Assembly: GCF_029227915.1 (NCBI RefSeq)
Contig: NC_079888.1
Location: 3,607,001 to 3,671,000 of the forward strand
DNA length: 64,000 bases
Source of the DNA: Hydractinia symbiolongicarpus
Lineage: Eukaryota; Cnidaria; Hydrozoa; Anthoathecata; Hydractiniidae
Direction: 5' to 3'
Below the pieces are notes generated by a model. The model was not told the DNA's origin. It ran no database searches and worked only from the letters and a program-made list of their open reading frames with translations. A program made the translations under genes and the position numbers. Below are positions 22,906 to 36,000 of the stretch, one piece after another (the first letter of the stretch is position 1; every line of letters begins with the position of its first letter).

Positions 22906-23148
22906 ATGATATCGATTGAAGCATATCGATCCACCATTGGTGCTTTTTATACCGCAGCTGCTAGTCACTGCCATAACAATACATCAATAAATCATAACCA
23001 CCACAAGTTATCAAATCATAAATTGGTTTTCGACACTACTAGCCAAGATTATTTTTGCTTTTTAAGAACTTTCATTTTAATGATTTTTGTGTCATTGCTG
23101 AGCTGTAATATAAACCTTGTGTCATTAAAATTACTGTTGTTGTTGTTT

Positions 23149-23175
23149 GGTGACGTTGAAAGTAATCCTGGGCCT
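23149..23175 (+). other. 2A-like peptide in the Helitron polyprotein
   Basis: The sequence reads LLLLLFGDVESNPGP, which fits the 2A consensus D-V/I-E-x-N-P-G-P. 2A peptides cause ribosomes to skip a peptide bond before the final proline and are documented in APE-type LINEs of marine invertebrates. The placement between a hydrophobic leader and the OTU domain suggests the leader is released, or acts as a signal sequence when skipping fails. Confidence 0.85.
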
Positions 23176-23662
23176 TTTACCAATAATGATATTGACTTCC
23201 AGATTGCATGTCAGGAATCATATGCCACACATCTTTTTAACAACTCAAATTCCGCCAATCAAATAGTTGCACATGCTAAAAGTATTGGTCTGTCGAATGT
23301 CACATATCAGGAAGTAACAGCAGGTGATGGTAATTGTTTCTATAGAGCAGTGATACAACAACTTAATAGACCCGAAATTAGGGAGCGTATCCCCAATGCA
23401 CTACATTTTGAGGATCACCTCCAACTTCGTGCGGCTGTTGTTAATTTTGTACGAAAAAATAACGATATGCCAGTTTTTGTAGTTAGTAGAACTGTTGAAA
23501 TAATCAGCCCTGAACAATGGGAACATTTTTTACAAGCTCAGTCAAGACCAACTTTGGACGTTGAAGAGATTTTTATACGGGCTGCAGCAATAATGTTAGG
23601 GATCAATATTTTAATAACATCAGATACTACCACTGCTGAGCATCCCTATACTGTTATAGCTC

Positions 23663-23669
23663 CTACTTT
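23663..23669 (+). repeat. Target-site duplication of the KDZ element, left copy
   Basis: ctacttt, identical to 37410-37416. Seven bases are identical. Zisupton-type elements are reported with 8-bp duplications, so this may be an 8-bp site with one change. Confidence 0.88.
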
Positions 23670-23782
23670 CACCCTATTCGGTAAACTGTATATGATAGTT
23701 ATCCCGCTCCGCTGTAAAAAGGAGAACGATAAACCCCGCGTTCCGTTGCTGCGCTGTTGCTCCAGCGATAGCGGAGAGCGAT
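23670..23782 (+). repeat. KDZ left terminal inverted repeat
   Basis: 113 bases, reverse-complement match to 37297-37409. The inner end reads ctccagcgatagcggagagc and itself contains short dyads. Confidence 0.95.
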
Positions 23783-24183
23783 ATTTGCCGTTTGCATGGA
23801 ACGCTGGTTGTTGGTGCATTACTTTTTGTGGTGAATAGTGGTGCATTTATTTTTCTGGCTGGCTGCGTTGCTTCGCCAAACATCACTATGGCCAAACCAA
23901 CGTGACCACCACAATCCTGGACAAAATATGTTGAGACAAATCACTTTTCTAGCAGTTCTGAGAGTGTTTTCCTTGTAACAGCACTACAAATAGTGTTGTA
24001 GTTATGTTGAATGGTTGTCAGCCAAATTTTAGAATACCTCTGTACTGTTTGTTTTTAGCAGCTAGCCCCCACCCCTGTTCAATGTTTAGTCAGTTCAGTG
24101 TGGAAGGCAAGTGTTGCAGCTAGCTATCTAGCTCATCAGCTCATCTCCATGTTTTGCTTGAATTATTATAGCAGTAAGATATT

Positions 24184-27100
24184 ATGCCTTTTGCAAAGTC
24201 TAACAGGAAAGGGTCACGGATCATTCGCACAACTCTCAAAAACGGTTATACAAGAAGTGTTTTCAAGTCATTTCAGCCGGTGACAAGCAATTCCTCTGCA
24301 AGCATAACTACCATAGAAGAAACAAATAATACAAGTGCTATTGAGGACCCTTTAGTGCAAACCGAACAATTTGATATTGAAGAACATGATAATGTACAGT
24401 TTTTGTTGAGTGGGGATATAGTTAAAAAAAAAAGATGTGGCGGTTATGAAAGAAACAAAGAGAAAGAATTACATTCCTGGAGTTCTGTCACTTCTAACAT
24501 TTGTGAAAATTATGCTGAAAAATTCAACCTTTTGCTTCTTCAAAAGTGTACGGTATGTGATTCGTCGTTTGAGGAAGGGCTTGTTTGGTGCAAAGACTGT
24601 GGTCCACTTGCGACATATTGCCAGGGTTGTGCAGACGTTTCCCATAAGAACATTGCATTTCATAATGCAATTACTTTAAAGGTGTGTATATATATATAAG
24701 CTATACAGAGCCTGCAAGTGAAGCAAGTTGCGCCATTTAGCTAGTAACTAGTCCTTACCAAACTTGCCATGCTTATCAGCTATGCGCTTGATGTTATGTG
24801 TGTAATGTTAACCTCCTGGATAATAAGATGTGACAGTTTTACATATAAATAGAATAAACATTGTAAAAAGTGCAGGCGCTTTCAGGAGGGTTTGGCATTG
24901 TGAAAAAAATCTGCATTCACTCTAAAAAAACTTATATATATATTATATATATTATTTTTATGTTTTGTTTTCAAGAAAAAATTACATTCATTTTTGCTAC
25001 TTAAAGTTTTAACTTAAAGTTCGTGTTTATATATGTATATATATATATTTGATTTATATATATTATATATATACTTGTGATGTTTTATTTTTTCATAGCC
25101 AAACTTTGACATGATGACATATACATTTCACAACGAATTACACGATGCTCACTGTTATTCCTGTTCAAACAAATATTTTCGAGTAATAACAATTGTTTCA
25201 GAAAAAGGTAATATATACATGTGACTATGATGTGAGTGCTCTATTTGTACAGTTAGCAGTTGGATAAGCCCTTATATTCTGAACTTATAGGTTGTCTCCA
25301 TCAGTGTAAAGTCTGGTTCTGCACATGTGAATCTGAATTTTCGAAGTTGTTAAAGTATGATTTATGGCCATCAACACCTACTAAACCTTCTACTGCCATC
25401 TCAATAAAATTGCTGGACCAATTCGTTGCATTGCAAATGGAGGGTAAAATTTCTTTCACTTCATTTATTGATGGAATGTCATGGAAAACTGGTATGCATA
25501 ACCAAACTCTGGTAAGTTTAAGGTTTGAATTTATAGGTTAGGACTAACAACAAAACCTTTTTTAATAAGAAAGCCTATTTATTGTCAGAAGAGAGCCAAA
25601 TTGTTTAATTTAGCAGCAATGGGCTTGTTATAATTATATTATATAGTTCATAATTTTTTTCTAGAAACGCGTATTAACACCTTTTATGCAAACAGACTCC
25701 ATTGACCAATACCGTCAATTCCAGCGACAGTTGAGGGATCTATGGTTTTCAGACATAACAGGAAAAAAACCCAACTAATGTCCAGCATGTCCAATAGTAT
25801 GGCAGCTTGTCATTTATGGATATTTTTGTATTTCTTTTTTATATACTCTGGTAATTTTGTTGTAATGCTTTTAGGATGCTGGGAGTGTTTTCTATTGCAT
25901 GGATGCTAATTTTGGACTTGTTTTAAAAAGCTCTGCATCAAAATCAAAGAATACCCCAAACAATGACAAAAATCATTTTATTGAAGATGACGAAGTTGAC
26001 ACATTCATGTCTAGCTATGATGACAAAGCTGTGGAAAATAAGGTGAGATACACTTCATCACCCTAATTTAATTCAAAACTTCCTCGTTGTAATAAAGTCT
26101 GAAATCACTTTAGGAATGTAATAACTTTCAAGCAGGGAACCGTATCCGTTCAAAAAGAAAAAGTTCAAAGCTTAGTGTGACAGGTGTTTTTGGTGTATCT
26201 TGTCGGCATGAAATTCCAAAGCTCTTTCTTAACATGCGACATGGCGAGAGGTTAGTAGTCTTTTTATATATTGCATAAACTTTCTATTAATGTAAACTAT
26301 ATACACAAAAATATTTCTTGGACAAAATAATTTTCAGTCTGCGATGTTGTTTATTATAGAATATTCAATGATATTTTCTTTTCATATGATTAGAATTGGT
26401 TATGCGGTATTAATGATGAATAAAATCCTAGCTGAAGTGTTGGGTAAAGATATTGACGTCCATATTATGTATGATATTGCCTGTCTGTTGAAGAAACATT
26501 TAACTGTAGGTTATTCGTTTTCTATATGCATTCTGGTTTAGCTTGAAACATATATGTTGAACAGTATATATTGATCTATATTTTAGAAAAAAGGAACGTT
26601 AAGTAAATACCCCAAATTCAAATTAGGGATACCAGTATTTCACGCATATGGGCACAAAAGTTCTTGTCAGGTTTGTTTCTTTTTTATTATTGTTGTGTTT
26701 GTTGTTGTTGTTATTGTTGTTATTGTTCTTATTACTTTGACAACTGACATACAGAATCTTTGTAATAGTAACCGTTTTCCACATTTTCATTGTTAGGTAC
26801 AACATTCGATCCGTAGAATGGAAGGTTTTGGTTTAATGGATGGGGAACTGATGGAAAGACTCTGGTCCTATTTGAGATCGTTTTCAAAAATCACGAAAGA
26901 GATGACTTCAGCTCACCGTGTTGACTTTTTGAGTGATGCTTTAAATCATTTTACAATGACTAAGTTAGAAATATTAGGTACGCATGTATCTATATATTGT
27001 TTAATTATAATATTGTATATACAAAACCTGTGAAATTTTAAGTAAGTGAGCAAGAAGTTTTAGCATTTAGTTGTTGTATTTTTGAATTACTTGTGTTCAT

Positions 27101-28570
27101 TAGGGAAAACACTTGTGGGCTGGTATCAAAAAGCCAATGCTGTCTATCAGACTAGTTCTGCAGAAATCCAAACTTTGTGTTTAAACCTAGGTGACATATT
27201 TTCTTAAAATCGTGTTTCGTGAGAATAGAGCTGTTAATGGGATACATTTGGTTTTATTTGTTGGCAAATCTGAAAGAATGTGAGAGTTCTTGAAACTTAA
27301 CGTTTTTAGATAATATCACAGACGAGGTTATACACTCATGGAAGTTGGAGGAAGAGTCTAAAATTAAATGGAAAAGTGTTGTAGAGCAAGGTACTTATTT
27401 GTTACACTTACACTTATTTGTTGTTAAAGGAAGAACTTGATTAACTGATTTGTTATACAATGTGAAAGTGTTATCTTTAGAGGTTGGTTGGGAATTCAAA
27501 TATTATACTAAAATTAAAGAGCTGAATAACGAAAATACATTACTCCTGTTAAGTAGTAGTGTTTCTGATACTGCGAGACATAGGATAAAACTAAACAGGT
27601 ATGTGAACATTTAGTTTATGCCACAACACACTAACCATCCGGTAGTTTTTTGTTTCGTTCTTAGATGGCTTTTTGTTATTGTTATTTAGGTTGGAATCTG
27701 GTCTTTCGAGTTTCGAAAAAAAGCACGATGTAAACGATCGTTGGAGTATAACCTCAAATCAGTACACGTATCATCATCGCAAATTCGTTCAGAATGCTGT
27801 AAAAACCACTTTGGATACTTTACATACTCGTGCAACTGAAAGGTTAATGTTACTGACTTTAAAGAAACGATATGCAGGTAAACTATAAATTTATATCAGC
27901 CCGATGAAATATGTGTACAATCTTTGTTTTTTTATTCTTTGTTGATTTATTTTACTTAACTTTGATAGATGGTTCTTCGATATGCAATCGTTTATCAGTG
28001 CAAATCAATAAAATCTGCAATGACCTAAAGAATTTAGTTGAGTCGTTAAATCAGACGAACAGAGAATGTGGTGTGTACGAAGATGTGTTGTATAAAGATG
28101 CATTGGACGTCAATTCCAGGATATATTTAAACACTACTACGGTTGATCAGGTAATTCTCTAAAAATTATGCATGGTAAAAAAATGACGAGTTCTTTAATT
28201 TGTTACGGACACTTTATTTTAGGTTAATAACACTTCACATAACATTCCTGCATCAGTAAAAAGTACGTGCGTACAATTTTACCTGCGCAAGTGTCGTGCT
28301 ACCGAGGAGCTTCAAATTGTTCGTACGGAAATGCAGCACGTATTAAACTACTATAGAGAAATGGAATCCTCATTGGCTACTGCTATTTATAATAACGATT
28401 CTCCAAAAAAAATCTTTGTTATAGAAAAACTAAATTATGTACGAAATACAGTAGAAAATATGCAGAAACTATTTATGGATGTCGAAAGCAACAATCTCGA
28501 AGATGATTTTGATGTGACTGTTTATTGCGATGGACAATCTTCAGATGAATCTGATGAAGAAAACCCATGA
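24184..28570 (+). CDS. KDZ transposase, 15 exons
   Basis: Exons joined by GT/AG introns: 24184-24681, 25099-25205, about 25260-25512, 25665-25795, 25875-26042, 26114-26250, 26395-26505, 26587-26670, 26797-26978, 27105-27190, 27311-27391, 27480-27599, 27690-27875, 27970-28150, 28224-28570. The N-terminus is cysteine-rich (CTVCDSSFEEGLVWCKDCG, CQGCADVSH), a zinc-binding region. The catalytic core carries the KDZ signature: first Asp in CMDANFGL, GVFGVSCRHEIPKLFLNMRHGE, second Asp in MYDIACLLKKHL, then FHAYGHKSSCQ and Glu in GELMERLWSYL. The C-terminus is acidic (SSDESDEENP-stop). An in-frame TAA at 25776-25778, just before CPACP, suggests this copy is inactive unless an unrecognised intron removes it. 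Confidence 0.88.
24930..25075. repeat. TA microsatellite inside first transposase intron
   Basis: Two clusters of (TA)n at 24935-24955 and 25030-25072 in the intron between exons 1 and 2. They fold back on themselves easily and have no other evident role. Confidence 0.7.
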
Positions 28571-30064
28571 CCTGTAACTGCATATTTCGATATATATATT
28601 TGTTAGTGTTTTTACAGAATTGATTTATTATATTTTCTTTTGCTATTATTACTTGGTGACACATGGATAGCAATATAATTCCTTGTAACCATCTGACTAT
28701 CACAGCTTGAAATTGTGTTTCGAAAGCTTTGGCTCTTCTAAGTAATCACCTCATTTAAGATATATATAGAATATAAATTTTGCGCCTCTGTTAAATTTTG
28801 TTACAGATTTATAGAATATGTAAAACAAATATTTATCTGTTACAGATTTTACAGATTTTTTAATGATATTAATAAGTAGGTTAGATATGTCCACTTCTAC
28901 TTTGTACGGACGCGGTATTTATGTGATGTCATAAAAAAAAGTTACTAATGCTTCCTTTGTCTTATATATTGCAAGTTTACTTTGTAATTTGTGTCGCTGG
29001 AATACATTTTAATGCTCGTCCCGTTTTCTCTCGTTCCCATGGCATCCACGTGTACTAATTTAGCGTAGCCTAAATTTATCGAAGAAATAGTTAAAAACAT
29101 TGCAGGATCTACATGGATTTGTTTCCAGGGACGTTAAACAAATAATCAAAAAAAATGTTTGTAAAAAAGTAAGAAACTTTCTCCAAGTTCATTGTTCTTA
29201 TAAAAAATGCGTAAATTTGTCTTGCTAAATTAACACACGCTAAAATTAGTAAGTAGGTCTTATCTTGTTGTTTTTTTGTTTTTAAGAAAACTGTGTAATA
29301 GAAATTCGGGTCACTTTGTACTGTGTTCTGACATGTCTCACTGAGATCGGGTCGAGCTACAGTGTCAATTTCGACATGATTTCTTTTAACGGCAGTTATT
29401 TGTCTATTTCGATGTCAAGTCCAGTGAAAGGAATAGTGCTGTGAATATAAATTTCGGATCAATTTGAGCTGTGTGTTCTGACATTTTTCTGAAAAATTTC
29501 ATTTTACGGCAGGTGCTAGTCTTGATTGCACAAGATAAAAATTAGCGCTTGTATAAGGGTTTGTGATGTAACCAGAAGTTTCTGTCAATCTGGTAATGTA
29601 AAAAAACTAGATTTTCAAAAAAGAGAATCGCGATTCGCGGTTGAATGAATTTTCGCGAAATTATATTTCACAGTTCATAATAAATCATCATATTTCGTCG
29701 AATTTTATGAAAATAAAGTTTTTTTCTTTCCGGCTTTATGCAATTATGTAAACTTGTGCGGACAAAATGTCGCAGGCTGAAAATTTTGTCGAGGGAAAAG
29801 CAAAAAAAAAAAATTCTGGTAAGATTCCAGACGCTCATATTTTTGCTAGTTCGGGTAACAATACCCACAAATTGTGCTTTACATACTCCACATACTTTGC
29901 AGTAACGAAATCAAATACACGCGACATTTTGTAGGGGTGAGTTAACTGACTGCTATGTCAAAACTGTTTTTGTTCCGATTCATCCCAACTGATCTTATAT
30001 TTTTTGGAAATAGCCAACTGTGTATGTTTGATAATTATCATAGTAGTTCAAAAAACAGTAGAAC
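28571..30064. other. KDZ internal spacer without gene
   Basis: AT-rich. A loosely repeated segment ('gtactgtgttctgacat' at about 29318 and 'gctgtgtgttctgacat' at about 29470) is the only internal structure noticed. It may hold the polyadenylation region of the transposase gene and the promoter of the next gene. Confidence 0.4.
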
Positions 30065-32165
30065 ATGGCTGAAAATAAGAGAAAGCTAGTAAAAAAGACC
30101 CCAGAACAAGTCACTGTCCTCGAAGAACTTTATGAAGCTGGAATGAAGAGCTATAAAAGTGACAATACGTTGGCGCGATCTTTGTTAGAGCAAGCGGTAT
30201 TGAAAACAGGCCTAAGTGAATCGAAAATCAAGGTTTTTTCTGTCGAAACACTTTTTGGTACATTTAAAAAACAGAATTACGGCAATACCATTATTATGAT
30301 TACAAAGTTGACCTTGTTTTTCTTTTTGGTGTAGGATTGGATTAATAGCAAGAGAAGACCTCCACAAGTAAAGTCGACAAAACTACCCGAAAGAAAACCT
30401 TCTGGCTTTGACATGTTTCGTAAACAATATATGAAAGGTTTAGCTTGTTGTCAATACTTATTTTATATCGTTGTATCATCTTATTGACATATTATTGCCA
30501 GCCATTATTATAGTACGCATCCAACTGAGTTTGAAAAGAAGAGAAGCTAAAAATGAGATTAGTAAGTCTATAAACTGAAAATATTATAAGTACATAATAC
30601 TCGCTAGTTTTTTGTTGTTTAGATAATCCAGTCAACAAAATGGCGGATATGAATAAAGCCTGGACGGCGTTACCGGAAGAAGATAGGAAAACCTATAACG
30701 CCCAAGCTTCTACAGTTGAGAAGCCAAATTTCTCAAGTTTATCTCAACAGAGTCAATCGTCGGCTGTTCGCAGAATGAGGGAAAAAATTGAAAAAATTGT
30801 TAGTACAAAAACTTTGTTTTTTAAGGAGCTGATGCGTCAACTGTCTACATGGAACGTGCCAAAAAATGTTATTAAATTAAAATATTCCGGAACTTGAAAT
30901 ATTTTACCACCTAAGAATTCGTAATTTTTACTATATTTTCAACAATATGAGATTAGGGATAACAGAATATTGAATCGTAAAACTTTACTATTTAGTGTAG
31001 AGAGATGGAATCCATCGGAATGGATATCGTTATAATGGATATGGACACAGAAAGAACGGGAAATAAAGTCACTGTATACGGGAGTCAAAAAGGAATTGAT
31101 TTTGTTGACTCTCAAAATGATTTGGAATGGAAGTTCGCCAGTCACATAATGAGTAAGCACAGCCTTCTGTTTACAATTCGCCAGTGTGATTTTTTAAATG
31201 CGCTACAATCCATGTTTCGATTAGCTTCATTATTTTCATTCTTCAAATTTATTATACTAGGTGTACCGGTTGAAGCAACCATAGAAACAACATCTTTAAG
31301 AAAAGAAGTAACCTTGGAACTGAATCAAAAAATATGTACGCCGCTTTGCTTTACTTATTTAAAAAGAGGTTTGTAATCTGCTTCTAGTGTTCAATTACAT
31401 TAGTTTTCTCTTCCTATTATAGATTTGGCATCACGTGGGAAGCGTACAACAGTTCCCTACAAACAAGTCGATAATGGTCACGTAACAGTAAATGGGTTAC
31501 CGGCCGGTTTTATGTTTAAAAAGCCTAGCAATTGTTCCCAAGTCGAGCTAAAAATATTAAAAGAGAATATGCAACACATATCTTTCACTGGTAAAACATC
31601 TGTTATCATGGTTAAGTTTCTTCTCGCTGTTTTACGCTGGTCTTTTTTATTATTTCTGTGATATATACTGCTGAAAATAATTAAAATGCACCATACTTCT
31701 TGTTTAGTTCCAATTATAACAAACCATACAACTAATTCAAGTTGCATTGCCGAGTCATCCGAAACGGTCAATTTAAACCAACAGGAGCAGGAGCTAGAGC
31801 GAATTGAACAACCGCATAGCTCAAAAGATAATGTAGGGTCTGAGAAAACAGTTGTGCGTGAATTTAATGGAAGAAAGCGAAAATCTAAAGAGGCCATTCA
31901 ACGCGAAGAGCTTGATATAAATACCCAGTCACTTAATTTAGTGGACAATGTTCCAAACAAATCTGGAAAGGTTGTGACTCTTCGAGAAGTTTTGGATAAG
32001 TCTGCCCAAAACGAAGGTTTCATTGACTTTATAATGACTCACAGAGAGGTCAATGATCGGAGAGAATATCAGGTTAAATGGATTGGCTATCGTTCTCCAA
32101 CATGGGAAGTGGCGGAAAATTTACCAAAGCCTGATTTAGAAGAATATTTTCTTAGTAACGTTTAA
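30065..32165 (+). CDS. Homeodomain-like, HMG-box and chromodomain protein (KDZ cargo)
   Basis: About eight exons. Exons 1-2 (30065-30231, 30334-30436) encode KKTPEQVTVLEELYEAG..GLSESKIKDWINSKRRPP, a homeodomain-like helix-turn-helix with the invariant Trp but Ser at the usual Asn51. Exons 2-4 encode an HMG box: KPSGFDMFRKQYMK, then NKMADMNKAWTALPEEDRKT. Middle exons (about 30996-31152, 31262-31366, 31424-31590) are unassigned. The last exon (about 31709-32165) ends with a chromodomain (FIDFIMTHREVND, YQVKWIGYRSPTWEVAENLP). HMG boxes bend DNA and chromodomains bind methylated histone tails, so chromatin targeting or integration-site choice is a fair guess. HMG proteins are linked to KDZ elements in fungi. 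The exon 4/5 junction is uncertain. Confidence 0.75.
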
Positions 32166-32429
32166 TTGTCAAAAAAGGAGAGAAAAAGCTATTATTGTTG
32201 TTCATTACTAAGAAACTTTCGCGGATTTATCGATCAGTATTCCGACCGCAGAAAATTCGTTTGAGACCCAGCGTAATTTTTCCACCCCTTGTCCTTTTGA
32301 TTTCCCCGCCCTCAGAAAAAATCCCTGACTAAGGTCGAGCTTGAACAAGTACCTTAACAGGATATTTAACGCTGTATAAATTATTGCTAGATTTAATTTT
32401 TTTGATTCATTGAGAAAATATGGTTTTGC

Positions 32430-32506
32430 CAACCTCGAACCCAGGGCCTGTAGCGTTTTTTTGATATCATATCAAATAAACGCTACAGGCCCTGGGTTCG
32501 AGGTTG
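32430..32506. repeat. 77-bp near-perfect palindrome
   Basis: The left arm caacctcgaacccagggcct... is repeated in reverse complement ending ...aggccctgggttcgaggttg. The arms are about 29 bases each, and the centre tttgatatcatatcaaa is itself palindromic. It lies in the 0.9-kb gap between two convergent genes of the KDZ element. It could act as a hairpin/cruciform, a shared terminator or a source of hairpin RNA. Confidence 0.9.
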
Positions 32507-32509
32507 TGG

Positions 32510-33079
32510 TTTTGCGATATTTATTTTTGCGAATCCGATATCGAACGACAATTGCGAATGTAGCTTTTTTAAATATCATAACTAATCCATACATACAAAA
32601 AATAATGGCTCCGAGAATGCCTCCATAGGATAAATATACTGTTTCTAATATCCTTGTCTTAACCCGCGTTAATGTGCTGACACAGCAGAATGGCCACCCA
32701 CATCTAATTTTCTGATTAAAGTAATTTCGCGTACTTGCGTCAATTTCTGGACGTACTGCAGTTTGGAAAGAGAAGAAAGTCGAAAAATTACAACTTCCAA
32801 GGGAAGAAATCTTTTTGCGGGAAGAAAATTTGGTGGTATTGACGCCGCCCGCACAAATAAATTCCCGCCAAAATTATTTTTTTCCCTCTCCGTCAATTCC
32901 GCCAAGTTAACTTTTCACCAAATTTTTTCCCACCAAAATTTCTTCCCTTAAGGTATAGACTTAATTTTATCCACTATTTATCATTTTTCAAACTTGGTGG
33001 GTGCATGAGGGAAATTGGAAGAAGGAAATACAATTTACAGTTGAAAATATTTTTATCTTTGCCTATCAATCTTATGGAA
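32510..33079. other. Spacer between convergent KDZ cargo genes
   Basis: No gene. Short repeated words 'ttcccgccaaaattattttt', 'ttcccaccaaaatt' and 'gggaagaaa' around 32795-32950 form an imperfect inverted arrangement. Confidence 0.4.
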
Positions 33080-36000
33080 CTAGTACCCTAGTTCCGTCAG
33101 AAGCAAGCCCACTCTCCTGAAAAGAAATTTGTGCGGTAATCGATGAGGCGCTCTCCAATCCATACACTGTATCGAGAAGGATTCCAACTTATCTCGCGCT
33201 TTGTCATCCATGACAGACATATTTTTCAAATAGTTATCGAGGAGTTTCCCATAACTAAATATGTCCGTACTATACGACACAGGACAACCCTGAAATAACT
33301 CTGGTGCTAAATGCGCTTTATCTGGAAACAGTTTGATCACATCTACGCAACTGTTCCTAACACATGTTGCACGACAAGCAAAACTGAATCCTATCAGAAT
33401 AGGAAACAAATCCTGTCCGTGAAGAATTACATTGTCTGCAACGATATGGTTGTGTAACACACCCTTACTATGCAAGAAGCTAATTCCGCTTGCAACGCCT
33501 GTCAGAATTCGCTTAAAAACTGAAGTTGAAGAAATGTCTGGAAAACCCAATTTCCAATGGCGATCAAGAGTATAACCAGCAACGTAATGAAGCACGGAAT
33601 AATACGATTGATCGAAATGCACGACTCCAATGCTGCTCACTAGGTTTTCGTGCCGACCAATAAACTTCAAAATCCGGTGCTCGTGACTTACATGGCAACA
33701 TTTTTAATGTTATTTTGACAACAATCTTTTGAAAACGTTTTCAATATCACAGTATCTCCGTCATCGAACATAGCCCTTTTAGTAGAAGCAAAAACACCTT
33801 CACAAAAATCTGTTATTTTCAGCGTAGAAATGAACGCTGAATCTAGAATGCAAGGGGTTTCCTCTTGCAATAGTGGATCTCCTGTATGAAAGCGACTCGC
33901 AAACAAGGACGCATCAACCATTTGTACTGATCGATTCATGCCTAATTGTTCTACCAGCTTTAACCTTGTGAATTCGGCATTTCTTAGCAGCAGCGACGCA
34001 TTTTTTTCTTTCAATTCGTGGATCCGATAGCTCAATGTTGATGTTAAATTTTCTAGTCTCGTCAACCGCTTATTGGCGCCATCCAGTTTTTCTACCAGTT
34101 CGTCTTGTTTTGTAGGCATGTACGACCATTTTTTCTTCTTTCTTAGTGGGACATCATTGGAAAGCTAAAAATAACACAAGACCTATACCTTATGATAGAC
34201 AGAACAATTTAATTTGTGTGTGTCAATTTTTATAAAATTTTATTAAATTAAATTTTTTTTCAAGGTCTTTATTTATATTTTTTGCCATATTTTAAGGTTT
34301 GTAAGCATATACACACAAGGGAAATCTCGAGGCACATTTAAAGTAAATGGCAAGAGACCCAAAAATAACCAAAGGAAATAATTTATTTACTTCATCAGTT
34401 TCAGAGCTTTTTGTTTCTTGACTATCGGCATCACATTCATCTTGTCCATCAAGCTAAGAAGAATGTACTTTAAACTGTAAGTTAAGAAAATGTAAAAAGA
34501 TAAATACTATATCACAGAAAAAACATTACTTTATTTCTTTCCGGTAAGGGATAGCAGCCGCTGACAACAGATTCACTTCCCTCTTGTCCTTTCATGTACT
34601 TTATCAACTCCAACCGAACCTAAAGCACAGCTATATTTAAACGCATGCTACTTGTAAAACCTGAGGTTCTATGTCTAATAAAATTCTTAAATCATATTAT
34701 AACATATCTGAAGATCTGCTTACACACCTGAAATCGTTCGTATAGGTCACTCTCAATATGTTTGATCGTCTCACTTCCATCTACGTCAGTTTCAAACATT
34801 TTCTCCACTTTTTTCTGCAGAAAAAATTGCAATATAGTTATACAGCAGCCAGTTGTACAAATAAATACTTTTAAAAAAGGTTTGCTAAAAACAGCAATCT
34901 TTATAAAAACCCACCTGAATACCCTCCTTTACTTTTTTCAGAACCTTTCTTTTCCTTTGAGATTTTCCACTTAAAACTGGAGCAACTGTGCACCTGATAT
35001 GATTCCAAACATCTACACAAAATAAATATTTGCTGGATTACTTGACATATCATGAAAAAGAATTATGTACCTATAAAAGTCGATGTAAGTTGATTCATTA
35101 CAAATTTTAGGCAAAAAATGGTGAAATGAATTGAAAACCTAACCTACAGGATAACCTAACATGAGGAAATACTGCCTTACTGTCTTTTAAAGTACGAAAT
35201 AGTTATCCACTGAGTTCAACAAACGTTCAAGCCAAGTATCTAAAAGAATAAGGGGAAAAAGCAGCCAACAGAGTCTAAATATAGCACTTCAATGTCCAAG
35301 TACAGCAACCACTCTGCCTAGTAAAATTAGAAATTAAGTATTTCTTTGAGACTGCATTTAATTTTCTCAGGTTATAATTAGTAATTTCTTAATTAGCTGT
35401 TAGACTTATGCAATTTATTCTGAAATATTAAAAAGACCATCATTTCATGATTATTAATGGTGAATTTGTTCTTGTGATAGTTTCTCTATCTTGTCCTGAT
35501 ATAGCTCATTGACTTTACTTATAACATAGTTTAAGAAAATATATCCCTTTTTCCCATTTGCATTTATAAGAGAGCATATAAAAAATAAAACTTGAATGCA
35601 AATTCGATCACTATCTTGAAAAAGAGCTAGAGTGAAAAGCGGCAAACATCAAAGTAATTTTGACCTCACTTTGTTCCTCGTCGGAAAATGATGAAATTTT
35701 AATAGGGGAGTCATAGGGAAATTTTAATAGGGGACTCATAGGGAAGTTTTTTGTCAACGCCAGTAACATTTCAGGTTTTGTCGTTGGATTTAATGCTAAA
35801 TCTGAAATAAAGTTACTAAAAGCATATACAGGGGCATATATAGCGTGTTTAAAACCCCTATAGCTCCGATTTTTCATATATGTAGCGCACCCCTGAGCAA
35901 CGTAGTAACATCGTCAAAATTGGTCACAATTGGAGTATATATAAATATATATATCCTTAATAAGTTTGAACAAGTATATAACCATTTCGATATGGTGGAG

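Noticed and set aside
23670-23838. C-terminal extension of the OTU protein (..LLRCCSSDSGERYLP..)
   Set aside because: It is translation of the KDZ terminal inverted repeat; the antisense copy at the other end gives the same peptide.
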